This document shows positions 35,534 through 44,136 of a stretch of DNA of 64,000 bases, piece by piece. The DNA is taken from positions 124,001 to 188,000 of the forward strand of contig NZ_FNAH01000006.1 of assembly GCF_900101865.1 (NCBI RefSeq), in the 5' to 3' direction. Source of the stretch: Paracoccus isoporae. GTDB lineage: Bacteria; Pseudomonadota; Alphaproteobacteria; Rhodobacterales; Rhodobacteraceae. Within the stretch, counting starts at the first letter, position 1; each line of letters opens with the position of its first letter. Below the pieces are notes generated by a model. The model did no database searches and was not told the DNA's origin. It worked only from the letters and a program-made list of their open reading frames with translations. Both the position numbers and the translations under genes were made by a program.

Positions 35534-36112
35534 TCAGAAGGTGATGTCTGCCGCGCTCGTCACCTGCGCAAAGCGGCGCAATCCGGACATGGCGTACGCG
35601 TGTTCGTCGGCCGTGGCGCCGGCGCAGCAATCTTCCAGTATGACGCATTCGTAATCGCGATCATGCCCTTCCCGCACCGCCGCCGAGACAACACCGTTGG
35701 TCGATACGCCGGACAGGACGAGACGCCGAATGCCCTGCGCACGCAGCAGCGGTTCGAGCTTGGTGCCGTAGAACGGGCTGACCCGGTGCTTGACGATCAC
35801 CGGGTCGTCAGGTTGAGGAGCAAAGCGGTCGAGCACCTCGGTACCCCATTGGCCGAGTCTGAACACGCCATTGTCCCGCGCCTTGGAAAATACCGGAGAT
35901 CCCGCAGGGCATTCGGCATAGTCAGCGGAAAAGCCGACGCGCACATAGCCGACCATCACGCCCGCGGCCCGTGCATTGCTGATGGCCAACTCGGTCGCGT
36001 CAAAGACGCCACGGTCCTGCATGAGCGGAACATAACTTTTGCCGCCCATCCCGTTAGGATGAACCAGGTCATTCAGCATGTCCATGACGAGAAGAATAGT
36101 ATCAGACGCCAT
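35534..36112 (-). CDS. Isochorismatase-fold hydrolase lacking the usual Cys nucleophile
   Basis: This 192-residue protein has the isochorismatase-like fold. Asp11 (MDMLND) and Lys108 (VKHRVS) of the catalytic triad are present. The third position, normally Cys in the GVxTxxC motif of amidase members, reads SGVSTNGVV, so V141 replaces it. It therefore is unlikely to be a standard cysteine amidohydrolase. It could act like non-Cys members of the superfamily or be an inactive relative. An AAAGGA ribosome binding site supports the ATG. It is the last gene of the transporter operon, after the GntR gene, with a hairpin between them. Confidence 0.82.
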   Translation of the reverse strand: MASDTILLVMDMLNDLVHPNGMGGKSYVPLMQDRGVFDATELAISNARAAGVMVGYVRVGFSADYAECPAGSPVFSKARDNGVFRLGQWGTEVLDRFAPQPDDPVIVKHRVSPFYGTKLEPLLRAQGIRRLVLSGVSTNGVVSAAVREGHDRDYECVILEDCCAGATADEHAYAMSGLRRFAQVTSAADITF

Positions 36113-36141
36113 TACGCGATCCTTTCAGGCTTGGGATTGAC

Positions 36142-36163
36142 CCCGTGCCTGAAGGGGCACGGG
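36142..36163 (-). terminator. Hairpin between GntR gene and hydrolase gene
   Basis: CCCGTGCC (36142-36149) pairs with GGCACGGG (36156-36163) over a 6-base loop. There is no T run, so it is more likely a partial terminator or mRNA-stability element inside the operon than a full stop. Confidence 0.45.
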
Positions 36164-36166
36164 AGG

Positions 36167-36814
36167 CTATTCGGAATAGCTGGCCTTGAATTCGTCCCAG
36201 GCCGAGCGGATGTGTGATCGCAGGGCCTGCAGGAAGGCAGCCTCGTCGCGGGCGATGATGGCACGCAGCATGTCCCGATGCTCCTGCGAGGCGCGGTCGA
36301 TGCGGCTCTCCAGCCGGTTGATGAGGTCGAACGGATAGCGCGCCCAGAGTGCACGGACAAACCGCAGCGTTTGCGGCAACTCGGCGGCGATGTAGATCAG
36401 TTCGTGGAACCGGTAGTTGATCGTGCGAACCGCATCCTTGTCGCCGCGCGCCGCGGCATCCTCGATCTGGTCCTGCAAAGACCGCAGCTCGTCGATGTCC
36501 TGCGAGGTCAGGCGACTGACCGCCTTGAGCCCCAGCTTGCATTCCAGCGTCACCCTGAGATCGGTGATCTCTTCCGTCGCGTTGATGTCGAACGGGGCCA
36601 CGATCGCGCCACGATGCGACGTGCCGAGAATGAACCCCTCGGCTTCCAGCAGCTTGATCGCCTCCCGAACAGGGGTGATCGACGTCCCGATCATCTCGGC
36701 GATCTGCGCCTGCTTGAGCTTGGAACCCCGCGGGAACTGGCCCGAGATGATACCCTCCCGAAGGAAGTCCGCGACATATTCTTCCTTCGTTTGGTGCTTG
36801 GCGCGGTGTTCCAT
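36167..36814 (-). CDS. GntR-family regulator, FadR subfamily (FCD domain)
   Basis: This 215-residue repressor has an N-terminal winged helix (about residues 8-75: YVADFLREGIISGQFPRGSKL, then AQIAEMIGTSITPVREAIKLLEAEGF). The C-terminal all-helical FCD ligand domain spans about 80-210 (EITDLRVTLECKLG, INYRFHELIY, EHRDMLRAIIARD). FCD domains bind carboxylic acids, often with a metal. ATG 36814 is preferred over the TTG at 36820 for spacing from a GGGGG stretch. It is embedded in the transporter operon. The AT-rich palindromes at 35403, 35512, 36852 and 44148 are its likely operators, which would make the cluster autoregulated and induced by a pathway acid. Confidence 0.9.
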   Translation of the reverse strand: MEHRAKHQTKEEYVADFLREGIISGQFPRGSKLKQAQIAEMIGTSITPVREAIKLLEAEGFILGTSHRGAIVAPFDINATEEITDLRVTLECKLGLKAVSRLTSQDIDELRSLQDQIEDAAARGDKDAVRTINYRFHELIYIAAELPQTLRFVRALWARYPFDLINRLESRIDRASQEHRDMLRAIIARDEAAFLQALRSHIRSAWDEFKASYSE

Positions 36815-36851
36815 CAACAATCAACCCCCGAATGATCTCACATGAGTGCAA

Positions 36852-36859
36852 AATGCATT
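36852..36859. promoter_or_regulatory. Short AATGCATT palindrome upstream of the GntR gene
   Basis: AATGCATT matches the core of the other proposed operators but lacks the flanking T/A symmetry. It sits in the 48-bp gap just upstream of the GntR start, a possible autoregulatory site. Confidence 0.35.
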
Positions 36860-36862
36860 CCT

Positions 36863-37663
36863 TCATGCCCCGATCTCCGGAACCGGGTCAAGTCGGAGGA
36901 TGCGGCCCTCCATCTCAGGGCTGATCGCCGGATAATGGTTCAGAAGCCTCGGATCATGGGCCGGAAGGACGTGATTGTCGCTGTCAGCCAGTTCGCGGAT
37001 CCGGTCATGGGCCGCCATCATGTCGGAAATGTTGAAGGCCACGGTAAATGGGATGCCGCGTTCGAACTCCTCGTAATAATGCAACGCATCCGAAGCGAGC
37101 ACGACCCAGCCACGCTGCGTCCGGATCCGCAGGACTTCCTGTCCCGCGCAGTGCCCGCCGACCCAGTGTGCGCTGATCCCGTCGGCCACGTCGAACTCCC
37201 GGCCATGCAGATGCAGCCGTCCGTCGTGCAGCAAATGCACCAGCCGGGCGATCTCGTCCGCCTTGTAGGCATGACGGAAGGTCGGTTTTTCCATCCAGGG
37301 TCCGGTGACATACGCCATTTCTTCGGCCTGCATGTAGAACCGGGCCTTCGGCAGCGCATCCAGATAGCCGAGATGATCGTAATGCGCATGTGTCAGCAAA
37401 ACCGTCGTGACCTGCGCCGGGTCGATGCCAAGCGCCGTCCAGCCTTCCGGCGGGGGCATGATCTGCCTGTGGCCGTTCTTGGCGCCCGTCTCCGGGTCGA
37501 TCCCGGTATCTACCACGATCACCTCCCGCCCGCACCTGAGCACCCAACAGAAAAAGTCGAGCACCAGCGGTTTCATGGGATCGGGATCCGAGATGAAATT
37601 GACACCGCGGGTGCGGGTGTCGTTCGTGGCGTGCCGGATGGCGTAGATTTCCCAAGTCTTCAT
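36863..37663 (-). CDS. Metallo-beta-lactamase-fold hydrolase (AHL/gamma-lactone lactonase-like)
   Basis: This 266-residue protein carries the zinc motif HAHYDH (H92, H94, D96, H97) and later GGHCAGQ and SDALHYYEEFE, the order found in AiiA/AttM-type lactonases. It opens MKTWEIYAIRHAT and has VDTGIDPETG before the metal motif, also typical of that group. Lactonases of this type hydrolyse N-acyl homoserine lactones or gamma-butyrolactone. Within a catabolic operon, ring opening of a lactone substrate is more likely than quorum quenching. A GAGGAG ribosome binding site supports start 37663. It follows livF by 10 bp. Confidence 0.82.
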   Translation of the reverse strand: MKTWEIYAIRHATNDTRTRGVNFISDPDPMKPLVLDFFCWVLRCGREVIVVDTGIDPETGAKNGHRQIMPPPEGWTALGIDPAQVTTVLLTHAHYDHLGYLDALPKARFYMQAEEMAYVTGPWMEKPTFRHAYKADEIARLVHLLHDGRLHLHGREFDVADGISAHWVGGHCAGQEVLRIRTQRGWVVLASDALHYYEEFERGIPFTVAFNISDMMAAHDRIRELADSDNHVLPAHDPRLLNHYPAISPEMEGRILRLDPVPEIGA

Positions 37664-37673
37664 CGTCGTCTCC

Positions 37674-38402
37674 TCAGGCAGCCGCCCCGAGATAGGCGTC
37701 GATCGCCTGCTGACGGGCGGCTTCGTCCTTGAGGTCTTCGGCGCGGCGATGTCCGACAATCCGGCCGCCGCGCAGGAAATGCAGTTCATCACATAACCGC
37801 ATCGTCACGGCGAGGTTCTGTTCCACGAGCACGATGGCAAGCTCCGATTCTTCGCGGATCGTGGCCAGCCTGTCGAATACGCGCCGGACCAGCAACGGAG
37901 CCAAGCCCAGCGAGGGCTCATCGAGCAGCAAGAGCTTCGGGTCAGCAACCAGGCCGCGTCCGATGGCGAGCATCTGCTGTTCGCCACCCGACAGGCGCCA
38001 GGCCTGCCGGTCAACCTTCTCGGCAATCTCGGGAAACAGGTCGAGAACCATGTCGATGCGCCGTTTGCGCTCGGCCGCAGCCTTCTGGTATCCGCCGAGG
38101 ATGAGGTTTTCGCGCACGGTCAGCTCGCCGACAATCTCGCGCCCCTCGGGCACATAGACGATCCCTTTGGCAACGCGTGCGCGCGCGGGCAGAGCGCCAA
38201 TGTCCTGGCCATTGAACAGGACCGCACCGGATGACGGCGTCAGGCCCGAGACGGCTTTCATGATCGACGACTTGCCGGCGCCGTTCGCGCCGAGCAGCGC
38301 AACCACCGAGCCTTCGCCGACGGTGAAGGAGATCCGGTTCACCGACGGTGCGCCCGATCCATAGGTCACGGACAGGTCTGCAACGCGCAGCAGCTCAGTC
38401 AT
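37674..38402 (-). CDS. livF: Branched-chain-type ABC transporter ATP-binding protein LivF
   Basis: This 242-residue ABC ATPase shows Walker A GANGAGKSS (about 34-42), the LivF signature LSGGEQQMLAIGRGL, Walker B LLLLDEPSLGLAP and switch region VEQNLAV. The LivF hallmark VPEGREI is present near residue 83. It overlaps livG by 8 bases and completes the second importer of the window. The associated catabolic genes suggest the ligand is a carboxylic acid or lactone rather than a branched-chain amino acid. Confidence 0.92.
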   Translation of the reverse strand: MTELLRVADLSVTYGSGAPSVNRISFTVGEGSVVALLGANGAGKSSIMKAVSGLTPSSGAVLFNGQDIGALPARARVAKGIVYVPEGREIVGELTVRENLILGGYQKAAAERKRRIDMVLDLFPEIAEKVDRQAWRLSGGEQQMLAIGRGLVADPKLLLLDEPSLGLAPLLVRRVFDRLATIREESELAIVLVEQNLAVTMRLCDELHFLRGGRIVGHRRAEDLKDEAARQQAIDAYLGAAA

Positions 38403-39174
38403 CTTCGTCGCTCCCCAGATAGATCCGAACCACGTCCGGATTGCTGCGCACCTCCTCGGGAGAGCCCGAGGCGACGATTTCCCCGAAGTTGAGCACGTAG
38501 ATCCGGTCGCAGATCGACATGACCAGGTCCATGTCGTGTTCGACCACGACCATGGCCAGCTCCGTCGAGGCCAGCTTGCGCAGCACTTTCGTCAGGTCGC
38601 GGGTTTCGGAGTTGTTGAGCCCCGCGGCTGGTTCATCCAGCAGCAGGACCGACGGCTTGCCGACCACCGCGCGGGCAATCTCGACGAGGCGCTGCATGCC
38701 GGGTGGCAGCTCTCCCGGAAATCTCTCTCCGACGTCGAGCAGCCCGAGATCGGCAAGGGCCGCATCTGCCGACCGGGCCATTTCCTCCCGTTCGCGGATC
38801 CCCCTTGGCAACGGAAGGAACGCGTCCAGCCAGCCAGACTTTCCGTTGCGTGCGATCCCGACCATGACATTTTCACGTACGGTAAGATCAGGGCAGAGGG
38901 CGACATGCTGAAAGCTGCGCACGATCCCTTTATTCGCTCGCGCCGCGGGCGGCAGGCCATTGAGCGCCTCACCCGCATATGATATCGCACCCTGCTGCGG
39001 TGAATACGCCCCCGTCAGGCAATTGAAGAGACTGGTTTTCCCTGCGCCATTTGGACCGATAAGGCCGGTGATTTCGCCGGCGCGGAACTCCACGTCCAGA
39101 CCCTTCAGAACCTTGATCCCGCCAAATGACAGTGCGATCCCCTCGCCGCGCAAAGCGTTTGTCATAAGGTCCAT
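38395..39174 (-). CDS. livG: Branched-chain-type ABC transporter ATP-binding protein LivG
   Basis: This 259-residue ABC ATPase has Walker A GPNGAGKTS, the LivG-type signature ELPPGMQRLVEIARAV, Walker B VLLLDEPAAGLN and switch VEHDMDLVM. The start at 39174 is favoured because GGAGG lies about 9 bases upstream and the ATG shares its A with the livM stop (TGATG). The longer open frame upstream is the shadow of livM. It pairs with LivF. Confidence 0.92.
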   Translation of the reverse strand: MDLMTNALRGEGIALSFGGIKVLKGLDVEFRAGEITGLIGPNGAGKTSLFNCLTGAYSPQQGAISYAGEALNGLPPAARANKGIVRSFQHVALCPDLTVRENVMVGIARNGKSGWLDAFLPLPRGIREREEMARSADAALADLGLLDVGERFPGELPPGMQRLVEIARAVVGKPSVLLLDEPAAGLNNSETRDLTKVLRKLASTELAMVVVEHDMDLVMSICDRIYVLNFGEIVASGSPEEVRSNPDVVRIYLGSDEDD

Positions 39175-40160
39175 CACGCTGCCTCCGACTTGCGGCTCAT
39201 CATCTCGCGGATGCGCGGCAGATAGTGCCCCAGAAGGATCATCCCCAGCAACGCAAGGCCATACAACACGGGAATCCACGCACCCGACGCCGAGAGAAGC
39301 TGCGGCACCAGCGTGACGAATGCCCCGCCGATCAGAACACGGGTCAGCGACAGCCCGTAGAAGCTGACGACCGATCCGACGAGCAGGAAGATCGCCTGCC
39401 AGAAGGTGAAACCGCCGGGCGACACGGTCGAACCCGAAAACGCCAGTGCGGCACCGCATATCGCACCGATCCCACCCGAAATGCCCATGATCGAGAGGCG
39501 CGCCCAGACCCGGCGGGTGCCGAAGGCGTCGGCAGCGGCTGCATTCGTCTTTGCCAGAAGCAGCGCCATCCCCTGACGCGACCTGCGCAGGCGTGCAACG
39601 GCCAGACAGACCAGCACCAGCAAGAACAGCGCCACATAATAGCGCTGCAGCCCCATTTCGATTCCGGGAATGAACGGGGTGGCAACATAAAGCCCTTCGT
39701 AACCTCCGGTGAGCGTATCAAAATTATTGATCATCTCGGGCACGGCCAGAGCGAGCGCCAGCGTGGTCACTGCAAGGTAGATCCCGTGGAGATTGCGGGA
39801 CGGCCACGCGAAGAGAAGCCCGAACATCACACCCAGCAGCAGCGCCAACGGCACAGAGGCCCACAGCGAAATGCCGTAGCTGGTGTCCAGCACCCCGACG
39901 GAATAGGCGCCGAGCGCGGTAAAGAATGTATGCCCGATCGACACCTCTCCGCCATAGCGAACCAGCAGCGAGACGGCGAGAACGCCGATCGAATTTGCAA
40001 AGCAGAGGCCCAGCGTGAAGATCCATGATCCGCCAAGCATGACGGGCATGACTATCAGGACCGCCACCAGAATTGCGGTCGTCAGACCAGAGGTGGCCAC
40101 GCCGGACAGGCGCGACAGGATAACTTGGCCCGGGGCCAAATGGGTCGCGTGATCAGACAC
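39174..40160 (-). CDS. livM: Branched-chain-type ABC transporter permease LivM
   Basis: This 328-residue permease has about nine to ten hydrophobic helices and the LivM motif SLLVRYGGEVSIGHTFFTALGAYS, here lacking the usual long cytoplasmic insertion. The start is GTG with a CGGAGG ribosome binding site, overlapping the livH stop by 8 bases. Its charged C-terminus (YLPRIREMMSRKSEAA) is cytoplasmic by the positive-inside rule. Sequence differs clearly from the livM at 219-1295, so the two importers are not recent duplicates. Confidence 0.9.
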   Translation of the reverse strand: MSDHATHLAPGQVILSRLSGVATSGLTTAILVAVLIVMPVMLGGSWIFTLGLCFANSIGVLAVSLLVRYGGEVSIGHTFFTALGAYSVGVLDTSYGISLWASVPLALLLGVMFGLLFAWPSRNLHGIYLAVTTLALALAVPEMINNFDTLTGGYEGLYVATPFIPGIEMGLQRYYVALFLLVLVCLAVARLRRSRQGMALLLAKTNAAAADAFGTRRVWARLSIMGISGGIGAICGAALAFSGSTVSPGGFTFWQAIFLLVGSVVSFYGLSLTRVLIGGAFVTLVPQLLSASGAWIPVLYGLALLGMILLGHYLPRIREMMSRKSEAA

Positions 40161-41052
40161 GTGAGCCTCCGACTCGTTGCAGGATGCCGTTGGGGAAGAT
40201 GTTCAGCGCCACCAGGATGACGGCCAGCAGGAATGTCGACGAGTACTCGGGCGAGACATAGAAGGTGAACAGGTTCATCAACACGCCGACCAGAATGCCG
40301 CCGACCAATGCGCCAGGCAGGGAGGCGAAGCCGCCGATCACGGCCGCGGCGAAGGCCTGCAACATGAATGTCGCCACGGTGGTGACAGACAGAAAGGTCG
40401 TCGGCACGATCAGCAGGGCCCCCACCACACCGAGGATGGACGCCGTGATCCAGGCAAAATAATGCACGGAGCGGAGATTCAGGCCGCAAACCTCGGCAGC
40501 GAATGGGTTCTCTGAGATCGCGCGGAAGGCAATCCCCAGCTTGGTGTGGTCGATGACCATGAACAAGGCCCCGATGGTCACCACCGCCACGGCCAGCACG
40601 GTGAGATCATAGCCCGTCACCAGCAGCCCGAGGACCGAGACGGCGAAGCGCGGGATCGGCAGGTCGAGCGCAACGATGTCCGCCCCGAAGATCAGCAGCG
40701 TCACACCTTGCGCGATAAGACCGAAGCCCAGCGTGGCGATGGTTGAGGTGAGGTCGCTTTCAAAGACCAGCGGAGAGATGATGGAATAGATCAGAAAGGC
40801 GATGGCGATGGCTCCCAGCAATGCGACCAGGACGGCCGCGCCCCAGGACAGGGACATGAGCATGCCCGAGGACAGGCCGTATACCAGGAAGGCCGTCAGC
40901 CCGGCGACATTGCCGTGGCTGAAGTTGACGACCTTTGAACACTTGAAGATCATCACCAGTCCGAGTGCACCAAGCGCATAGAGGCACCCGGTGATCATGC
41001 CCGACCATATCAGCGGAAACAGGTCGTACAGAAGTGAGTCCCAGAAGCTCAT
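40153..41052 (-). CDS. livH: Branched-chain-type ABC transporter permease LivH
   Basis: This 299-residue permease carries the LivH signature LGLVMIFKCSKVVNFSHGNV (about residues 29-48) and the ATPase-contact motif GGFASLPGALVGG. About eight hydrophobic helices are visible. The ATG shares one base with the stop of the upstream dehydrogenase gene (TGATG), so translation is coupled. It forms the pore with LivM. Confidence 0.9.
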   Translation of the reverse strand: MSFWDSLLYDLFPLIWSGMITGCLYALGALGLVMIFKCSKVVNFSHGNVAGLTAFLVYGLSSGMLMSLSWGAAVLVALLGAIAIAFLIYSIISPLVFESDLTSTIATLGFGLIAQGVTLLIFGADIVALDLPIPRFAVSVLGLLVTGYDLTVLAVAVVTIGALFMVIDHTKLGIAFRAISENPFAAEVCGLNLRSVHYFAWITASILGVVGALLIVPTTFLSVTTVATFMLQAFAAAVIGGFASLPGALVGGILVGVLMNLFTFYVSPEYSSTFLLAVILVALNIFPNGILQRVGGSRV

Positions 41053-41936
41053 CAGATTTTCTCCATGGCATCCGACTCGACCAACTGGATGACCGAGGGA
41101 AAATACTTGTCTCCGAACCCGTTCGCGACAGCGGCAGTGTAATAGGCGCGGACTTGGCTGGCTGCGGGAAGAAAGCTGCCGGTCTGCTCAGCCAGATCGA
41201 AGACGTAAGATATGTCCTTCAGAACATATTCGGCGGGGAAGGAGTGTGCGGGAAACTCGCGCGGGGCCATTGCCTTCATGCCGTGATTGCGCAGCACAAA
41301 GCTGTCGCCCGACCCCTTCGCGACGGCCTCCAGCAGCGTTTCGGCCTGAACACCGGCGCGCTCGCCCAAAACGATCATCTCCGCCAGCGCGACTGTGTTG
41401 GCGAAAACCAGCATGTTGTTGACAAGCTTGAGCACCTGACCGGCGCCGACAGCGCCGCCATGGGTCACGTCCGACGCCATGTAGTCGAGCACCGGCCTGA
41501 TACGGTCAAATAGCTCTGGAGTTGCCCCGACCATAATGCTCAGCCTGCCTTGCTGCGCGGCCTCGCGGGTGCGGGCCACCGGGCAGTCGGCAAAGGCGAT
41601 CTCTTTCGCGGCCAATATCTGTCCGGCCTCGCGCGCCGCGGCCACGGTCGTGGTGGACAGATCGATAACAACGGACCCGTTGCGGGCCGTCCCCGCGATA
41701 CTCTCGGCCACTTTCAGAACCTGCGGTCCGCCCGGCAGGGACAAGCAGATAATGTCGGCCTCTTGCGACAGTGCCTCAACACTATCCATCTCCTCGACCT
41801 TGGTGTCGGCCAGGGCGGAGCGTGCCGTGTCAGACAGATCAAAGCAGAGAACTCGACCGGCATGCTTGGCTGCGATGTTGCGACACATCGGCCCGCCCAT
41901 GACGCCCAATCCGATGAATCCGATCGTATCTGTCAT
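41052..41936 (-). CDS. 3-hydroxyisobutyrate dehydrogenase-family NAD(P)-dependent oxidoreductase
   Basis: This 294-residue beta-hydroxyacid dehydrogenase has the Rossmann motif GFIGLGVMGGPM at residues 6-17, the substrate motif FADCPVARTREAAQQG (about 115-130), and catalytic K170 in GQVLKLVNNML. Length is normal. ATG 41936 is chosen because GAGGGA lies 6 bases upstream; a GTG at 41942 is the alternative. It would oxidise a beta-hydroxy acid or reduce a semialdehyde such as tartronate, methylmalonate or glutarate type. It sits between the SDR gene and livH in the operon, so it probably processes the imported compound or an intermediate. Confidence 0.88.
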   Translation of the reverse strand: MTDTIGFIGLGVMGGPMCRNIAAKHAGRVLCFDLSDTARSALADTKVEEMDSVEALSQEADIICLSLPGGPQVLKVAESIAGTARNGSVVIDLSTTTVAAAREAGQILAAKEIAFADCPVARTREAAQQGRLSIMVGATPELFDRIRPVLDYMASDVTHGGAVGAGQVLKLVNNMLVFANTVALAEMIVLGERAGVQAETLLEAVAKGSGDSFVLRNHGMKAMAPREFPAHSFPAEYVLKDISYVFDLAEQTGSFLPAASQVRAYYTAAVANGFGDKYFPSVIQLVESDAMEKI

Positions 41937-41946
41937 TGTCACTCCC

Positions 41947-42696
41947 TCAGTCCATCAACATGCCGCCGTTCACGTCGAGAACGGTTCCGGTGATCCAGTT
42001 CGAGGAAGGCGACGCAAGGAAAACGATTGCCTGGGCGATGTCCTCGGGTTGGCCGTAGCGGCCAAGCGGGACGCTGCCATTGGGCGACGGCGCGGCCCGT
42101 TGCGTCACGGTGTCCCACATCGGTGTCTCCACGGGGCCGGGCGCGATCACACTTGCAAAGATGCCCTTGCCGGCGCCGTTCTTTGCAACCCATTTCATCA
42201 ACCCATGCACCGCGGATTTCGCCGCGACATAAGACGGGCCGGAGGCGACGCCGCCAATCTTGGATGCGATGGAGCCCAGGGCCACAATCTTGCCCCCACC
42301 CTGTTCAGCCATCACCGGAAAGACTTCCCGCACCGGATTGACGACACCCATGAGGTTCACGTTCAGGATTGACATCCATTCGTCATCCGTCGAGTCGACC
42401 AGGTGATTATGCGATATAGTCCCGGCGCAAAGGATCAAGGCATCAATCGCACCATATGCGGACCTGGTTTCCGCGATGATCGAACGCGTATCGTTATGCG
42501 AGGTCACATCGTAACGGCGATAGACGATCTTGTCGGACGTGAACTGGACGTCCTCAGCGATGTCAGTAGCGATGACTGTCGCACCGGCATCCGCGAGCGC
42601 TAGGGTTGCCGCGCGGCCGATGCCACCCGCGGCACCGGTGACGAGCGCAACCTTGCCATCAAGGCGAGCCGGCGCGCTGACTGGGATGGTGGGCAT
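41947..42696 (-). CDS. Short-chain dehydrogenase/reductase
   Basis: This 249-residue SDR has the cofactor motif TGAAGGIG (residues 20-27), CAGTISHN after strand 4 (about 90-97), and the catalytic Ser142, Tyr156 and Lys160 (SYVAAK). The C-terminal part has VIAPGPVETPMW and SNWITGTVLDVNGGMLMD, the usual classical-SDR ending. An Asp (ATDIAED) after strand 2 suggests NAD rather than NADP. The start (42696) has GGGGA upstream. It is the second gene of the transporter operon and likely oxidises a hydroxyl group on the imported substrate. Confidence 0.9.
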   Translation of the reverse strand: MPTIPVSAPARLDGKVALVTGAAGGIGRAATLALADAGATVIATDIAEDVQFTSDKIVYRRYDVTSHNDTRSIIAETRSAYGAIDALILCAGTISHNHLVDSTDDEWMSILNVNLMGVVNPVREVFPVMAEQGGGKIVALGSIASKIGGVASGPSYVAAKSAVHGLMKWVAKNGAGKGIFASVIAPGPVETPMWDTVTQRAAPSPNGSVPLGRYGQPEDIAQAIVFLASPSSNWITGTVLDVNGGMLMD

Positions 42697-42772
42697 GAAA
42701 ATCCCCAATTGTCTGAACCTGAATCCGGGTGTCACCCGCTTGCGGCAGAGCATGCGGGCGACACGGCCTTTC

Positions 42773-43984
42773 TTATTCGCCCGTATCGGCGGCGTTGAAG
42801 GCAATGTCGGGATAGGGCTGGAAATCTCGGACCAGCACGAAGTCCCCATCCTTGTACTGGATGATACCTTCCTGGCGGGTCCCGCGGTGGTCCTCGGCGC
42901 TGAAGGTCACGCCGCGCGCACCTCCGACGGCGGCGTCAGTCATCGTGTTCATCGCCTTGACGAGATTATCCCGCGTGATCTCGTCCTCACTGGCAAGAAG
43001 CAGCTCGAAACCCTTGTGAAACAGGGCCGCGTTGCTCCAGCCGTTCAGGCCGAGCACGCCAATGGGGTCATTCGGAAAATGCTCCGCAATGGCATCGCGA
43101 TAGGCCTTTACCTCCGGCTCTTCGCTCGAGACAGGCAGCAGCCAGGACGAAAAGTACACGCCCTCCAGCAGATCACCGGCCAGTTTCAGCGTCGAGGGGT
43201 CGGCCGTGAAGAAAGGCGCGAACCACGCGACATCGGCCCCCTGCAGGTCAGCCGCCTTGAGCGCCGCGGCGAGATTGGCGTTCGACCCGTATAACAGCAC
43301 CGTTTCCGCATCGGAGTTCTGGATCCGCCGGATATGGGCGCTGAAGCTGGTCGTCTTGACGTCGAATGCAATGGATTCCGCCGGTTCGAGGCCCAGATCG
43401 CCCATCACGAGATCGAAACCGCGCTTGGCGGATTTGCCCAGCTCATCGTTTTCCCATAGCAGCGCAATCTTCGTGTGGCCGAGGCCGTTTGCCGCATATT
43501 CAGCCGCGGATGCGGCGGACCACCCGTAATCTGGCAATAGCGGAAAGACGGCAGGGACTTCGAAGAACTGGCTGGATCCGCCGACCGGGCCGATGATGGG
43601 AACGCCCGCCTCTTTGGCATAGGGTAGAACCGCAACATTGGTCGCTGTGCCGATGGGTGCGGAAAGCGCGAAGATGCCGTCATCCTCGACCAGGCTGCGG
43701 GCCACGGCGACGCTGCGCGCCGGATCGTATCCGTCATCCTTGGTCACGTAGTTGAACGTCCAGCCGTCGACTTCAGCGGACTCGTTCAGTCTCTTGAAAT
43801 AGGCTTCGGCCGCGTGGGTCAGAACCGCGTAGAACGGCACCGGGCCGGTCACGGGTGTGAAAGCCCCGATCGTGACGACCTTGTTGTCCAGATCGATGCC
43901 GGTTTCGGCCGTAACCGGCCCGGCAGCAATCGATGCGGTCGTGGCGACGGCCATTGCCGCGCATTTCCAGAACTTCTTGAGCAT
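42773..43984 (-). CDS. Branched-chain-type ABC transporter substrate-binding protein
   Basis: This 403-residue periplasmic receptor (Peripla_BP_6 family) begins with a signal peptide (LKKFWKCAAMAVATTASIAAGPVTA). The mature protein opens with VVTIGAFTPVTGPVPFY, the typical first strand and ligand loop. Later VPIIGPVGGSSQFF and KIALLWENDELGKS are standard family blocks. The start has an excellent GGGAGGAGAC ribosome binding site. It is the first gene of the leftward operon and would set import specificity; the ligand loop does not carry an obvious amino-acid signature, fitting a non-amino-acid ligand. Confidence 0.9.
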   Translation of the reverse strand: MLKKFWKCAAMAVATTASIAAGPVTAETGIDLDNKVVTIGAFTPVTGPVPFYAVLTHAAEAYFKRLNESAEVDGWTFNYVTKDDGYDPARSVAVARSLVEDDGIFALSAPIGTATNVAVLPYAKEAGVPIIGPVGGSSQFFEVPAVFPLLPDYGWSAASAAEYAANGLGHTKIALLWENDELGKSAKRGFDLVMGDLGLEPAESIAFDVKTTSFSAHIRRIQNSDAETVLLYGSNANLAAALKAADLQGADVAWFAPFFTADPSTLKLAGDLLEGVYFSSWLLPVSSEEPEVKAYRDAIAEHFPNDPIGVLGLNGWSNAALFHKGFELLLASEDEITRDNLVKAMNTMTDAAVGGARGVTFSAEDHRGTRQEGIIQYKDGDFVLVRDFQPYPDIAFNAADTGE

Positions 43985-44136
43985 TTGTCTCCTCCCTGAG
44001 ACGTCAGTGCTGCGATTTTTTGTTGGCTGCATCCCGGGCTTCGCCTGTCCACAGCATGCCCGCGCGCGGAACGGGCCGTTTTTCACTGTTGGCAGGATCT
44101 CCTCTGTCGCTCGCCTGCTTCGAGCCAAGAATGCAC

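Noticed and set aside
36863..37663. Quorum-quenching function for the lactonase-like protein
   Set aside because: No LuxI/LuxR-type gene is near and the gene sits in a catabolic operon, so quorum quenching is not the preferred reading, though it cannot be excluded.
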